A DNA stretch of 64,000 nt from a virus, in the IMG/VR virus record IMGVR_UViG_3300023223_000669, positions 119,101 to 183,100 of that record; one strand, written 5' to 3'. The notes beneath the pieces were generated by a model, which was given only the letters and a program-made list of their open reading frames with translations, was not told where the DNA came from and did not search any database. The translations under genes and the position numbers were made by a program. Numbering within the stretch: position 1 is the first letter of the stretch; each line of letters opens with the position of its first letter. Shown piece by piece: positions 26,621 through 34,106 of the stretch.

Positions 26621-27176
26621 ACCAGCATTAAATTTGGGTGGTAGGCGTTTTGGTAAACTTGTGGCTACGAATACGCTCCGTATTGCGGCGGGGAATAATC
26701 GCCAACGTTTGTGTTATTGTGATTGTGGTAATGAAACATGGCTTGGGACTACTAATCTAACCACCGGGCACACTCAAAGTTGTGGATGTTGGTTAATGGA
26801 ATTTAAATCACTACCAAGCGGTCAAGCCGCTCGGAACGAAGTTTTTAGTGGTTACAAATCAGACGCAAAAAGACGCGGGCTGGAGTGGAATTTAACTGAT
26901 GAGCAATTTGATGCTGTAGTTTCTCAATGTTGTTTTTACTGTGGCCTAGAGCCATCTAATCGTAACAGTGTGAATCGAAATGGTGGCCGTAAGAATAGAT
27001 TAAGCTCTGGAGATTTTGTTTATAGCGGCATTGATAGAGTCAATAACAATCTTGGTTATCATGCTGATAATATTGTTGCTTGTTGTAAAATTTGCAACAA
27101 GGCCAAAAGTAACATGTCACTTTCCGATTTCTTAGAATGGATTAACAGGATCAAACAACATGACATCGTTTGTTAA
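26613..27176 (+). CDS. HNH-type endonuclease, CDCG-ribbon subfamily
   Basis: 187 residues from ATG 26613, which overlaps the fcl stop. Same layout as 25086: LCYCDCGNETWLGTTNL, SCGCW, SDAKRRGLEWNLTDEQF, CFYCGLEPS, YSGIDRVNNNLGYHADNIVACC, CNKAKSNMSLSDF. It sits between fcl and gmd and overlaps gmd by 17 bases. Close sequence match to 25086 suggests one gave rise to the other. Confidence 0.88.
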   Translation: MGRPALNLGGRRFGKLVATNTLRIAAGNNRQRLCYCDCGNETWLGTTNLTTGHTQSCGCWLMEFKSLPSGQAARNEVFSGYKSDAKRRGLEWNLTDEQFDAVVSQCCFYCGLEPSNRNSVNRNGGRKNRLSSGDFVYSGIDRVNNNLGYHADNIVACCKICNKAKSNMSLSDFLEWINRIKQHDIVC

Positions 27177-28236
27177 ACATCCAACGGCTCTTGTCACTGG
27201 AATTACGGGCCAGGACGGATATTACTTAGCACATTTTCTATTAGAACAGGGCTATCGAGTCGTAGGACTCGTACGTCGCACCTCCCTACCCACCGATTCG
27301 CGTCTGCGAACCTTACGCGGTAGCCCTAACTTACACCTGGTACATGGCGATGTGGACGACATCACGAGTATTCAGTCAGCTATCAGAGAATTTCAACCTC
27401 ATGAATTCTATCACCTGGCGGCACAGAGTCACGTAGCTGTTTCGTGGGAAGTCCCTATTGCTACCGCTAACACTACTGGCCTTGGCGTGTTGAATTGTCT
27501 GGAAGCTTTGAGGCAGGAAAAACCGGACTGTCGATTCTATTTTGCTGGCAGTAGCGAGCAGTTTGGTAATGCGTTGCCTGATCCGGGCGGTATTATCAAA
27601 ATACAAGATTCACAAACGGGTGAAATGACCAGGCAAAAATTGCACGAACGTTCCCCCATGCGTCCGGAATCTCCATATGCGGCTGCTAAGGTGTTTGGAT
27701 ATCACATTACTAGGGTATACCGTAGATCCTTTGATGTGTTTGCAAGCTGTGGCATATTGTTTAATCATGAATCGCCCGTTAGGGGCGAAGAGTTTGTGAC
27801 TCGCAAAATCACGCGTGGTTTAGCACGCGTGAAGTGGGACCTACAAGAATATATAGAACTCGGTAATATGAACGCTTGTCGTGATTGGGGGTTTGCGGGT
27901 GATTATGTGCGTGCCATGCATGCAATGTTACAACATGATGAGCCCGATGATTTCGTGATTGCTACTGGCCAGACAAACTCGGTCAAGCATTTTTTCAACG
28001 AGTGTTGCGAGTGGTTTGACCTTGACCCCGCTGTGGTATATAAGGTCAACGATAAATTTATGCGTCCAAAAGACATTGAAGTACTTTTGGGCGATAGTTC
28101 TAAGGCACAAAGAGTATTAGGCTGGAAGCCAGAGTGTGATTTCGAGACTTTAGTCTCGAAGATGTGTCGATATGACTACCACCTACAATCCCCCGACCCC
28201 TCCATGTCGCGAAAGGCAGATGAGTTTCTTTTCTAA
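27160..28236 (+). CDS. gmd: GDP-mannose 4,6-dehydratase
   Basis: 358 residues. ALVTGITGQDGYYLAHFLLE is the cofactor loop; LVHGDVDDITSI, FYHLAAQSHVAVSWE and YFAGSSEQFG follow; the Tyr-x3-Lys pair is in SPYAAAKVFGYH (about 172). FNHESPVRGEEFVTRKI is diagnostic of GMD. Converts GDP-mannose to GDP-4-keto-6-deoxymannose, the substrate of Fcl. Contains two perfect hairpins (27809-27832, 28141-28160). Confidence 0.93.
   Translation: MTSFVKHPTALVTGITGQDGYYLAHFLLEQGYRVVGLVRRTSLPTDSRLRTLRGSPNLHLVHGDVDDITSIQSAIREFQPHEFYHLAAQSHVAVSWEVPIATANTTGLGVLNCLEALRQEKPDCRFYFAGSSEQFGNALPDPGGIIKIQDSQTGEMTRQKLHERSPMRPESPYAAAKVFGYHITRVYRRSFDVFASCGILFNHESPVRGEEFVTRKITRGLARVKWDLQEYIELGNMNACRDWGFAGDYVRAMHAMLQHDEPDDFVIATGQTNSVKHFFNECCEWFDLDPAVVYKVNDKFMRPKDIEVLLGDSSKAQRVLGWKPECDFETLVSKMCRYDYHLQSPDPSMSRKADEFLF
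27809..27832. repeat. Perfect intragenic hairpin, 9-bp stem
   Basis: Stem TCACGCGTG, loop GTTTAG, inside gmd. A second perfect hairpin in gmd (28141-28160) has a TTCGAGACT stem and a two-base loop. Neither is followed by a T-run. Confidence 0.6.
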
Positions 28237-28250
28237 GAAGAGAGGACAGG

Positions 28251-28934
28251 ATGAATAAAAAGAAAGAGATAGAAGAGGAGCACGTAATCACCGAGCGTGA
28301 GAAGCGTGCATGGGCTAAGAGCAAGGAACGTAAGAGTAGTCGCGAACGACCTAAGTTGGATCGTTTGCAACGTATTGAATTCCTCAAGCTTGTTTCGCAG
28401 ATGGCTAGTGCTTCTACAATGGAGCGTAAGCTCAAATTGGAGCCAAGGGATGTTGCATTCTATAAGCGGGAACTCGACATTGAGAGTCCTGATGAGGCTC
28501 GCCGTATGGCCAGGAATCTCCAGGCTGAGAGCAATGAGGTTTATGAGGCTCGCGTGCTTGCACAAACCAAGAAGGCTCGGGAAGCAGAACAGATAGCCAA
28601 CCAACGGCTTGATGAACTAGATGCCAAGAGGGCTGCCGACAAGGGTGGTTCAAGCCGTAGGGTGGACGTGACCAAGATCCGCCAAGAAGATGCTGAGCGT
28701 CAGCGTCGTTTTGCAGCACAGCAGGCTGAGCTAGATGAGCCCAAAACTAAATGGGAACTTCCCATGGAAGAGGGTGCTGGTTCTGAGGCTGAGCAGATCG
28801 ATCGTTTCCGTCGTCTCATTATCTATCATGGTTTGGATGCCGTACGTCGTCAGCACGGTGCGAGTGCTGTTCAAGTCAAGTGGGAGGCCGCTCGATTGGG
28901 ATTACGTATTAATTGGGATATCGTGCGTGGCTAA
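28251..28934 (+). CDS. Coiled-coil protein of unknown function
   Basis: 227 residues, very rich in Lys, Arg and Glu. The middle (about 80-155) is a long predicted coiled coil (TKKAREAEQIANQRLDELDA). The last 45 residues (IDRFRRLIIYHGLDAVRRQHG) look like a compact helical, perhaps HTH-like, domain. GAGAGGACAGG precedes the ATG. Overlaps the HTH/NUMOD3 gene by one base, and the two may work together. Confidence 0.75.
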   Translation: MNKKKEIEEEHVITEREKRAWAKSKERKSSRERPKLDRLQRIEFLKLVSQMASASTMERKLKLEPRDVAFYKRELDIESPDEARRMARNLQAESNEVYEARVLAQTKKAREAEQIANQRLDELDAKRAADKGGSSRRVDVTKIRQEDAERQRRFAAQQAELDEPKTKWELPMEEGAGSEAEQIDRFRRLIIYHGLDAVRRQHGASAVQVKWEAARLGLRINWDIVRG

Positions 28935-29656
28935 TGAAACATACCAAAGAAAATCTTGAGCGGCTTTATGCCACTATGTCCTTGGACCAGATGGCCGAGC
29001 ATCTGGACATGGCCAAGTCTACGCTGTACTATCACATGCGTAAGCTTAAGGTTGAAAGGCGTTCCAAGAGCGAGGCTCAACAACAACATCTAAGGAAATC
29101 TCCTCACCAACGTAAGGGTAAGACACATTCAAAAGAGACCCGGGAAAAGATTTCCCAGGGCACTCGTGAGTTTTGGGACTCTGACGAAGGGGAGAGTCAG
29201 AAGACACGATTGGGAGCCTTGCGTCGAAGAGAGTGGAAGAACCGTTCTGCCAAAGACCGTTCTTCTGTCGTCAAGAGACTCCAGGAAGGGATTCGCCCAG
29301 CCCCAGGCGAGCTTTCACGATTTGGTGAAAAGCTGGCCGTGTTTCTAGGCGAACATGAGAAACTTCGGACGGGAATTCAGTTGACACCTAGCCATGTTTC
29401 TGATATCATTCTAGATGACCGCAAGGTAGTGGTGGAGCTGATTCTACCTGTCGCCGTGTATGGTGACGAGCAGCAGGCAAAGATCGAGGTGAGGTATGAC
29501 CGCTTGGCGGACCAACTCAATGACATGGGTTATCGCGTAATGGTCATCGAGGACCGTTCAAATTCTATCTCGACGGCACGATGCCAACGAGTATATGACG
29601 CCCTGGTGGCGTTTTTCCAGGACAGTAGTTTACAACGCACGACTATCGTGTCATAA
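28934..29656 (+). CDS. HTH/NUMOD3 protein with restriction-like C-terminal domain
   Basis: 240 residues from ATG 28934. N-terminal HTH SLDQMAEHLDMAKSTLYYHM; then a NUMOD3-like DNA-binding motif GKTHSKETREKISQGTREFW, typical of homing endonucleases. The C-terminal part (DIILDDRKVVVELILPVAVY ... YDRLADQLNDMGYRVMVIED) follows the DUF559/VSR-like nuclease layout of a strand pair with an acidic residue and a 'GYRV' strand, but the usual E-x-D/H set is not clear. Probably a DNA-targeting protein; nuclease activity is uncertain. Confidence 0.6.
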   Translation: MKHTKENLERLYATMSLDQMAEHLDMAKSTLYYHMRKLKVERRSKSEAQQQHLRKSPHQRKGKTHSKETREKISQGTREFWDSDEGESQKTRLGALRRREWKNRSAKDRSSVVKRLQEGIRPAPGELSRFGEKLAVFLGEHEKLRTGIQLTPSHVSDIILDDRKVVVELILPVAVYGDEQQAKIEVRYDRLADQLNDMGYRVMVIEDRSNSISTARCQRVYDALVAFFQDSSLQRTTIVS

Positions 29657-29657
29657 T
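29629..29657 (+). promoter_or_regulatory. Sigma70-type promoter, leaderless arrangement
   Basis: TTTACA (29629-29634), 17-base spacer, CATAAT (29652-29657): 5/6 matches in each box. Six bases separate the -10 from the ATG at 29664, which puts +1 on the A of the start codon. It lies inside the 3' end of the preceding gene. Confidence 0.72.
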
Positions 29658-29663
29658 GATATC

Positions 29664-30344
29664 ATGAGTAAAGACCTATTCGAGACAGATTGGGAGAAAG
29701 AACTCCAGGATGGAGACACTGTAACACGTAAGGAGGATGGCGACCGAATGGAAGTCGTCTTACTTGCAGGCTTGCAACGACTTGCTCGTATGGCTGGCAT
29801 TACAGGTCAGGACTGTACCATACAAACCCCCGCCCCGACGATGGTACAGGCTATTTTTAAATCCGAATTTCAAACCGAACGTGGCAGGGTAGTATTTACT
29901 GGTACAGCCGACGCCATCGTTGGAGGAACTCATGCCAACGTCAAAGGTATTTTCGCGAGCTATCCTACTGCCATCGCAGAGTCTCGTGCAGAAGCACGTT
30001 CGCTCCGCAAGGCACTAGGTATCAAGATGCTGTCTTCGGAAGAGCTTGGTTTCCGTGAAGGTGTTGGTGCTCTTGAAGCATCACCTACCGGCAAGGCCGA
30101 TACTCAATTGGTCGCAGCTATCGAGAAACTTTGTGAGACACGCGGCGTTGAACCCGTTGCTGTCCTTGAAGCCGTGCTTGATGAAGCTCGTTCCTCAACA
30201 ATCTTTGAGTTGACAGAGCTAACAGTAGATGAAGCCCAACGTGCGATGGGATGGTTGAACGACCATAAGCTCAAGAAGGCAAAACAAAGCACTCAGGCAA
30301 AGCGTGACGCACGCAAGAAGGAATTGGAAAGGAAGAAAGCATGA
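29664..30344 (+). CDS. Putative single-strand annealing recombination protein
   Basis: 226 residues from ATG 29664, the position set by the promoter spacing. The central block FASYPTAIAESRAEARSLRKALGI resembles the 'E..A..RA.ALR.ALGI' helix of phage annealing proteins (Rad52/ERF/Sak-like). The last ~60 residues are basic and probably disordered (KRDARKKELERKK). Family assignment rests on one motif. If right, it would pair phage DNA ends during recombination with the SbcC-like ATPase and nucleases on the other strand. Confidence 0.5.
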   Translation: MSKDLFETDWEKELQDGDTVTRKEDGDRMEVVLLAGLQRLARMAGITGQDCTIQTPAPTMVQAIFKSEFQTERGRVVFTGTADAIVGGTHANVKGIFASYPTAIAESRAEARSLRKALGIKMLSSEELGFREGVGALEASPTGKADTQLVAAIEKLCETRGVEPVAVLEAVLDEARSSTIFELTELTVDEAQRAMGWLNDHKLKKAKQSTQAKRDARKKELERKKA

Positions 30345-30595
30345 GCGAAACATATTTTGAATTAGATGATATGGCTTCAAAACTCTTTAGCGAGTTTCAT
30401 AAAGCTATCGATGGTTTGCGTGCCGATGACACAGAAGCAAAAAAATATTTGTATGGTGCCTTTATTACGCTTCAAGAAGATATGTATTGTCTGGAAGCAA
30501 GACTAGCACCCGCGTCTCATTCGAGAGAACATCAGCGGTGTATTGCGGCAGAAGCACGCAATGGCATGTTAGCTCATTCTGATAAGAAGGACTAA
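30341..30595 (+). CDS. Unknown protein, 84 residues
   Basis: Acidic helical protein overlapping the previous stop by ATGA. No domain recognised. Confidence 0.65.
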   Translation: MSETYFELDDMASKLFSEFHKAIDGLRADDTEAKKYLYGAFITLQEDMYCLEARLAPASHSREHQRCIAAEARNGMLAHSDKKD

Positions 30596-30596
30596 A

Positions 30597-30959
30597 ATGA
30601 AAGTATTAGTACTATGTGGTAGCGGATCCGTTCAAGCAGAAGGTGAGAGCCATGCTGAGCTTTGGGAGCAACTTGCTCAACTAGAGGAAGCATTTGGCGA
30701 GCATCAGTGTGGTAAATGTGAAGGCACTCATGTTCGTCATGTTGTCAGAGAAAATGACGGTGGTGACAAATTCTATGAGCTACATTGTTTAAAGAAAGGC
30801 TGCCGTGCTCGTCTACGCATGAGTGTCCGTAAGAAGGGTGGTGTGTTCTATCCGAAGCGTAAGGCTGGCGAAAATGATTCGTCTGGCTTGGAGCAGGGAG
30901 CATGGTTGCCGAATGGCGGGTGGATGAAGTATAACGCACAGATCGGTAAGGAAGAGTAA
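30597..30959 (+). CDS. Small protein with possible zinc ribbon
   Basis: 120 residues. Cysteines in HQCGKCEGTHV and LHCLKKGCRARL form a CxxC...CxxxxC pattern near a 'YELHC' strand, like a zinc ribbon. The C-terminus ends WLPNGGWMKYN. Ends one base into the MazG gene (TAATGG). Function unknown. Confidence 0.68.
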   Translation: MKVLVLCGSGSVQAEGESHAELWEQLAQLEEAFGEHQCGKCEGTHVRHVVRENDGGDKFYELHCLKKGCRARLRMSVRKKGGVFYPKRKAGENDSSGLEQGAWLPNGGWMKYNAQIGKEE

Positions 30960-31525
30960 TGGATCCTGTTTGCATTTGTAAGGGTCTTGATCCCCGCGAC
31001 GGAAAGACCACGCACAGTCATCATTCATCTTGTCCTAGAGCAAAGCCATTTGAAGAAATGACTCCTGGTATTCGTGAGGCTAACGCTATGGCCAACCAAC
31101 GACTCAAAGAAATACTAAGACAAAGAGAAAAGACTATGTTGACTTTTGATGAATACCAGGAAAGTACTACGCATACTCGTATTTACCGCGACTCGATTCG
31201 TACAATCCTGATGGGCCTTGGCATTGAAGGTGATGCACTCCAGGCGGTAACCAAACTACTAAGTACATCTTATGCTGGTCTCGGCTTGGGTGAAACTGGT
31301 GAAGTCCAAGGTAAGCTCAAAAAGATCATTCGTGACAGTGGTGGCGTGATTGACGATGATGTGCGTCAGAAGATTGCTGGTGAACTCGGTGATTGTCTGT
31401 GGTATGTCGCTGCGACAGCGGAAGAGTTTGATCTTAGTTTAGGTGATATTGCTCAGGCTAACTTAGATAAGCTGGCCGATCGCAGAGAACGCGGCGTGAT
31501 TCAGGGTTCCGGCGACAACAGATGA
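30959..31525 (+). CDS. MazG-like nucleotide pyrophosphohydrolase with Cys/His N-terminal extension
   Basis: 188 residues. The C-terminal ~110 residues carry the MazG layout: LGETGEVQGKLKKIIRD (EExxE equivalent) and GELGDCLWYVAATAEEFDLS (ExxD), ending ANLDKLADRRERGVI. MazG proteins cleave NTPs/dNTPs to NMPs. The first ~40 residues add CICKG...THSHHSSCP, a possible metal site not usual for MazG. ATGA overlap with the next gene. Confidence 0.85.
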   Translation: MDPVCICKGLDPRDGKTTHSHHSSCPRAKPFEEMTPGIREANAMANQRLKEILRQREKTMLTFDEYQESTTHTRIYRDSIRTILMGLGIEGDALQAVTKLLSTSYAGLGLGETGEVQGKLKKIIRDSGGVIDDDVRQKIAGELGDCLWYVAATAEEFDLSLGDIAQANLDKLADRRERGVIQGSGDNR

Positions 31526-31812
31526 GACGCCTGAATCGCAAATCAGAAGACAAACGCGTATTCACCTGTCCTCAATGCGAGAAGCATCGCATGACTCGAC
31601 CCATCGCTCATGTAGTGAGCGATGAGAAACATCCCTATAAGACGAAGACTGGTGAGGAGCGTGAGTTCTTTATCGATATCTGTGATCCTTGCAAACGCCG
31701 CAACTTCCGCAGGCATTTCGAGCCATCGCGGGAGGACATTCGTAAGGTACTCAAAACTCTAAGTGAAGATGCCACACTAGCGGACGATCAATCTCTCGAA
31801 GATTTGCTGTGA
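31522..31812 (+). CDS. Small zinc-ribbon protein
   Basis: 96 residues. FTCPQCEKHRM and IDICDPCKRRN give two CxxC knuckles about 50 residues apart. Basic around the second knuckle, acidic C-terminus. No specific family recognised. Confidence 0.68.
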   Translation: MRRLNRKSEDKRVFTCPQCEKHRMTRPIAHVVSDEKHPYKTKTGEEREFFIDICDPCKRRNFRRHFEPSREDIRKVLKTLSEDATLADDQSLEDLL

Positions 31813-32402
31813 AACTGAGATTTGGAAAATATACCGAAGCCCAACTTAGAGAAGTGATTAAAGAATCTAGGTCTATCAGACAGTCTCTTTTGAAGCTTGG
31901 TGTAAGCGTTAAAGATAATACCTATAGGGCTATCCGGCGACGTATTGATTATCTTGATATAGATACATCACATTTTACTACTAGTGGACCAGCCTGGAAG
32001 CGTGGCCGACGTACATCTATAGAAGATTATTTTAGTAATAAAGTCAAGATTACAAGCCACTTATTGCGTTGTCGTCTACTAGAAGACCGTATCTTTGAAC
32101 ACAAATGTTTCAATTGTTCTCGTTCTGAATGGTGTGATCAACCTATTCCACTAGAACTTAATCATATTAATGGCGATCACAACGACAATAGCTTTGATAA
32201 CTTGGAATTATTGTGCCCTAATTGTCATGCTTTGACGCCACACTACAGAGGTAGAAAAAACAAAAACCAAAAATATAAAACGCATTGCAAACGCGGCCAC
32301 GAACGCACCGAAGATAACTTACACTCAAATCGTGGGTGTAAAATATGCAAGAAAAATTACGACAAATTACGCAGGAATAGAAAAATTGGCCAATCATCGT
32401 AA
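31809..32402 (+). CDS. HNH homing endonuclease, NHINGDHNDN type with CKRGH tail
   Basis: 197 residues, GTG start overlapping the previous stop. LELNHINGDHNDNSFDNLEL then LCPNCHALTPHYRGRKNKN is the HNH found in many phage and intron endonucleases; CFNC precedes it. The C-terminus adds THCKRGHERTED...GCKICKKNY, the same zinc tail seen on the different HNH class at 13544, 15528 and 55868. The N-terminus (YTEAQLREVIKESRSIRQSL) is a probable DNA-binding helix pair. Confidence 0.9.
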   Translation: MKLRFGKYTEAQLREVIKESRSIRQSLLKLGVSVKDNTYRAIRRRIDYLDIDTSHFTTSGPAWKRGRRTSIEDYFSNKVKITSHLLRCRLLEDRIFEHKCFNCSRSEWCDQPIPLELNHINGDHNDNSFDNLELLCPNCHALTPHYRGRKNKNQKYKTHCKRGHERTEDNLHSNRGCKICKKNYDKLRRNRKIGQSS

Positions 32403-33621
32403 TTACTGGTTCTCAACAGCTCCAACCAGACACAGTGTCTCGTCGGGCTTAGTTCGTAATGCGGACGTGCTTATCATCGGCGGCGGTATCGCGGGTGTCA
32501 GCCTCCTGTATACCTTATTGAACGCGGGGTTCACTAACACTTATCTGGTGGAGGAATCCACCATCGCCGCCCATGCGAGCGGGCGGAGTAGTGGCCAGCT
32601 TATGCTTCGTGGTTTCAAGCTATTCAGTGAAATGCCAGAAGCCGATGGTATCGAATACCTTGAGTATGTGGGTGAAAACAATCGTCGTTTTCTCAGTGGT
32701 TTACGACGTGTAGCCTTTGACACTGACCTACGCGACTCAGGTGGATTACGCCTAGCAGTTACGAAAGAGGAACTAAAATCTCTTGAGAAGGAGTCTGAGT
32801 TTATACTTAGGCATCGTGACCTCAAGTGTCCCATGTTGACGGCTAAGGAATTACTAGGTCTTATCCCACAGACTAATTTTTTAGGCGGCATGTTCGTTCC
32901 CAATGAGGCTATTTTTAATCCATACAAAGTTGTGAATGGATTACGGGAATTCATTGAGAAGAAAGGATCTAGGGTTATTACGGATGCACAGGCGACTGCG
33001 GTAACTAAGAATACAGATGGCACTTTGGGTGTTTCAATTCGACATCGAGGAACCATTCGAGCAAAGAAAGTAATTTATGCGACCAATGCATACACACCAG
33101 AACTACTGCCTGAGTTGGCCGAGGCCATAACTCCCTATCGCGGGCAAATGATAGGTACCGATTATCTAGACGGCGAGATCGTCAGTAGCATTTTGCCTGC
33201 CATGAGCATGAGTTGTAATAACAGTAATGAATATTTCCGTGTGCATAATGGTCGTTTTTTAGTAGGTGGCATGCGACACGCGGTTCGCGGCAAGCAAATT
33301 GGTATCACGAACGATGGAGAGGTTAGTACTGCGGTGTATGAGAAGCTTCGTAACTTTGTTATTGATGCTTTTCCTTTCTTGAAAAATACTAAATTTACTC
33401 ATACGTGGTCTGGAATTATGGCTGCCACATCAGATGGATTGCCGTTGATTGGTGTCGTACCTGATAAACCTAATCAATTTATTTTGGCCGGTTTTAATGG
33501 CTATGGATTTTCTCATGCTTTACAAGGGAGCATGATTATCAAAGATCTTATCGCGACAGGGAAATCTTCTCATGCTGGCGTGAGATTATTTGATCCTGCT
33601 AGATTCCTGGAGACTGTTTGA
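32386..33621 (+). CDS. FAD-dependent oxidoreductase (DAO family)
   Basis: About 411 residues if started at the TTG at 32386 (AGGA about nine bases upstream); a GTG at 32332 would add 18 residues but overlaps the HNH gene further. ADVLIIGGGIAGVSLLYTLL is the dinucleotide-binding fold, and THTWSGIMAATSDGLPLIG with FILAGFNGYGFSHA is the C-terminal FAD block of D-amino-acid oxidase/glycine oxidase-like proteins. Substrate unknown; rare cargo for a phage. Flanked on both sides by endonuclease genes. Confidence 0.85.
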   Translation: MANHRNYWFSTAPTRHSVSSGLVRNADVLIIGGGIAGVSLLYTLLNAGFTNTYLVEESTIAAHASGRSSGQLMLRGFKLFSEMPEADGIEYLEYVGENNRRFLSGLRRVAFDTDLRDSGGLRLAVTKEELKSLEKESEFILRHRDLKCPMLTAKELLGLIPQTNFLGGMFVPNEAIFNPYKVVNGLREFIEKKGSRVITDAQATAVTKNTDGTLGVSIRHRGTIRAKKVIYATNAYTPELLPELAEAITPYRGQMIGTDYLDGEIVSSILPAMSMSCNNSNEYFRVHNGRFLVGGMRHAVRGKQIGITNDGEVSTAVYEKLRNFVIDAFPFLKNTKFTHTWSGIMAATSDGLPLIGVVPDKPNQFILAGFNGYGFSHALQGSMIIKDLIATGKSSHAGVRLFDPARFLETV

Positions 33622-34106
33622 TGCGACCGACTTTTTGTTCATATTGTAAGATGGAAACCATTTTACATGGTGATCCTCATTATTATTGGCAAAAATCTAA
33701 TCATATGTTAGTTGGTGGTTATTGGAAATGTAAACAGCGAAACCGTGACAATGTTAGACAATGGCGTCGTAAAAATCCCGAACGGATGCGTTTACGTTCT
33801 CATCGTGATTATGATCAAAAACATTCGCTGGAACATGATTTGGATCTTGCATTTTATTGTACTATTATCAAGGATGCATGCTTTTATTGTGGACTCACAC
33901 CAGCTAATGGTGTGGATAGGAAGGACTCATGTATCGGACATGTGCGAATGAATTGTGTTCCGTGCTGTCCCAAATGTAATATAATTTTGGGCGACATTCC
34001 TTTTGAAGCTAAGAAAGCTTTAAAACCTAATTTGCGTGATGTTCGTATACGTGGATTGTTAAAAAATTGGGATATTCCATCCAAGAGACGACAGATCGAT
34101 GAATAA
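33621..34106 (+). CDS. Short HNH-like zinc endonuclease
   Basis: 161 residues; ATG overlaps the FAD oxidoreductase stop (TGATG). FCSYC at the N-terminus, then CFYCGLTPA, NGVDRKDSCIGHV, NCVPCCPKCN: the catalytic half of the CDCG-ribbon subfamily (compare 25086) with a different N-terminus. Ends eight bases into the RNR gene. Confidence 0.8.
   Translation: MRPTFCSYCKMETILHGDPHYYWQKSNHMLVGGYWKCKQRNRDNVRQWRRKNPERMRLRSHRDYDQKHSLEHDLDLAFYCTIIKDACFYCGLTPANGVDRKDSCIGHVRMNCVPCCPKCNIILGDIPFEAKKALKPNLRDVRIRGLLKNWDIPSKRRQIDE

Noticed and set aside
2343-28236. Interpreting the glycan island as host chromosome
   Set aside because: It is continuous with dnaE, sigma, RNR/ThyX and fibre genes on the same strand, uses the same overlap style, and contains the same HNH families as the rest of the window.
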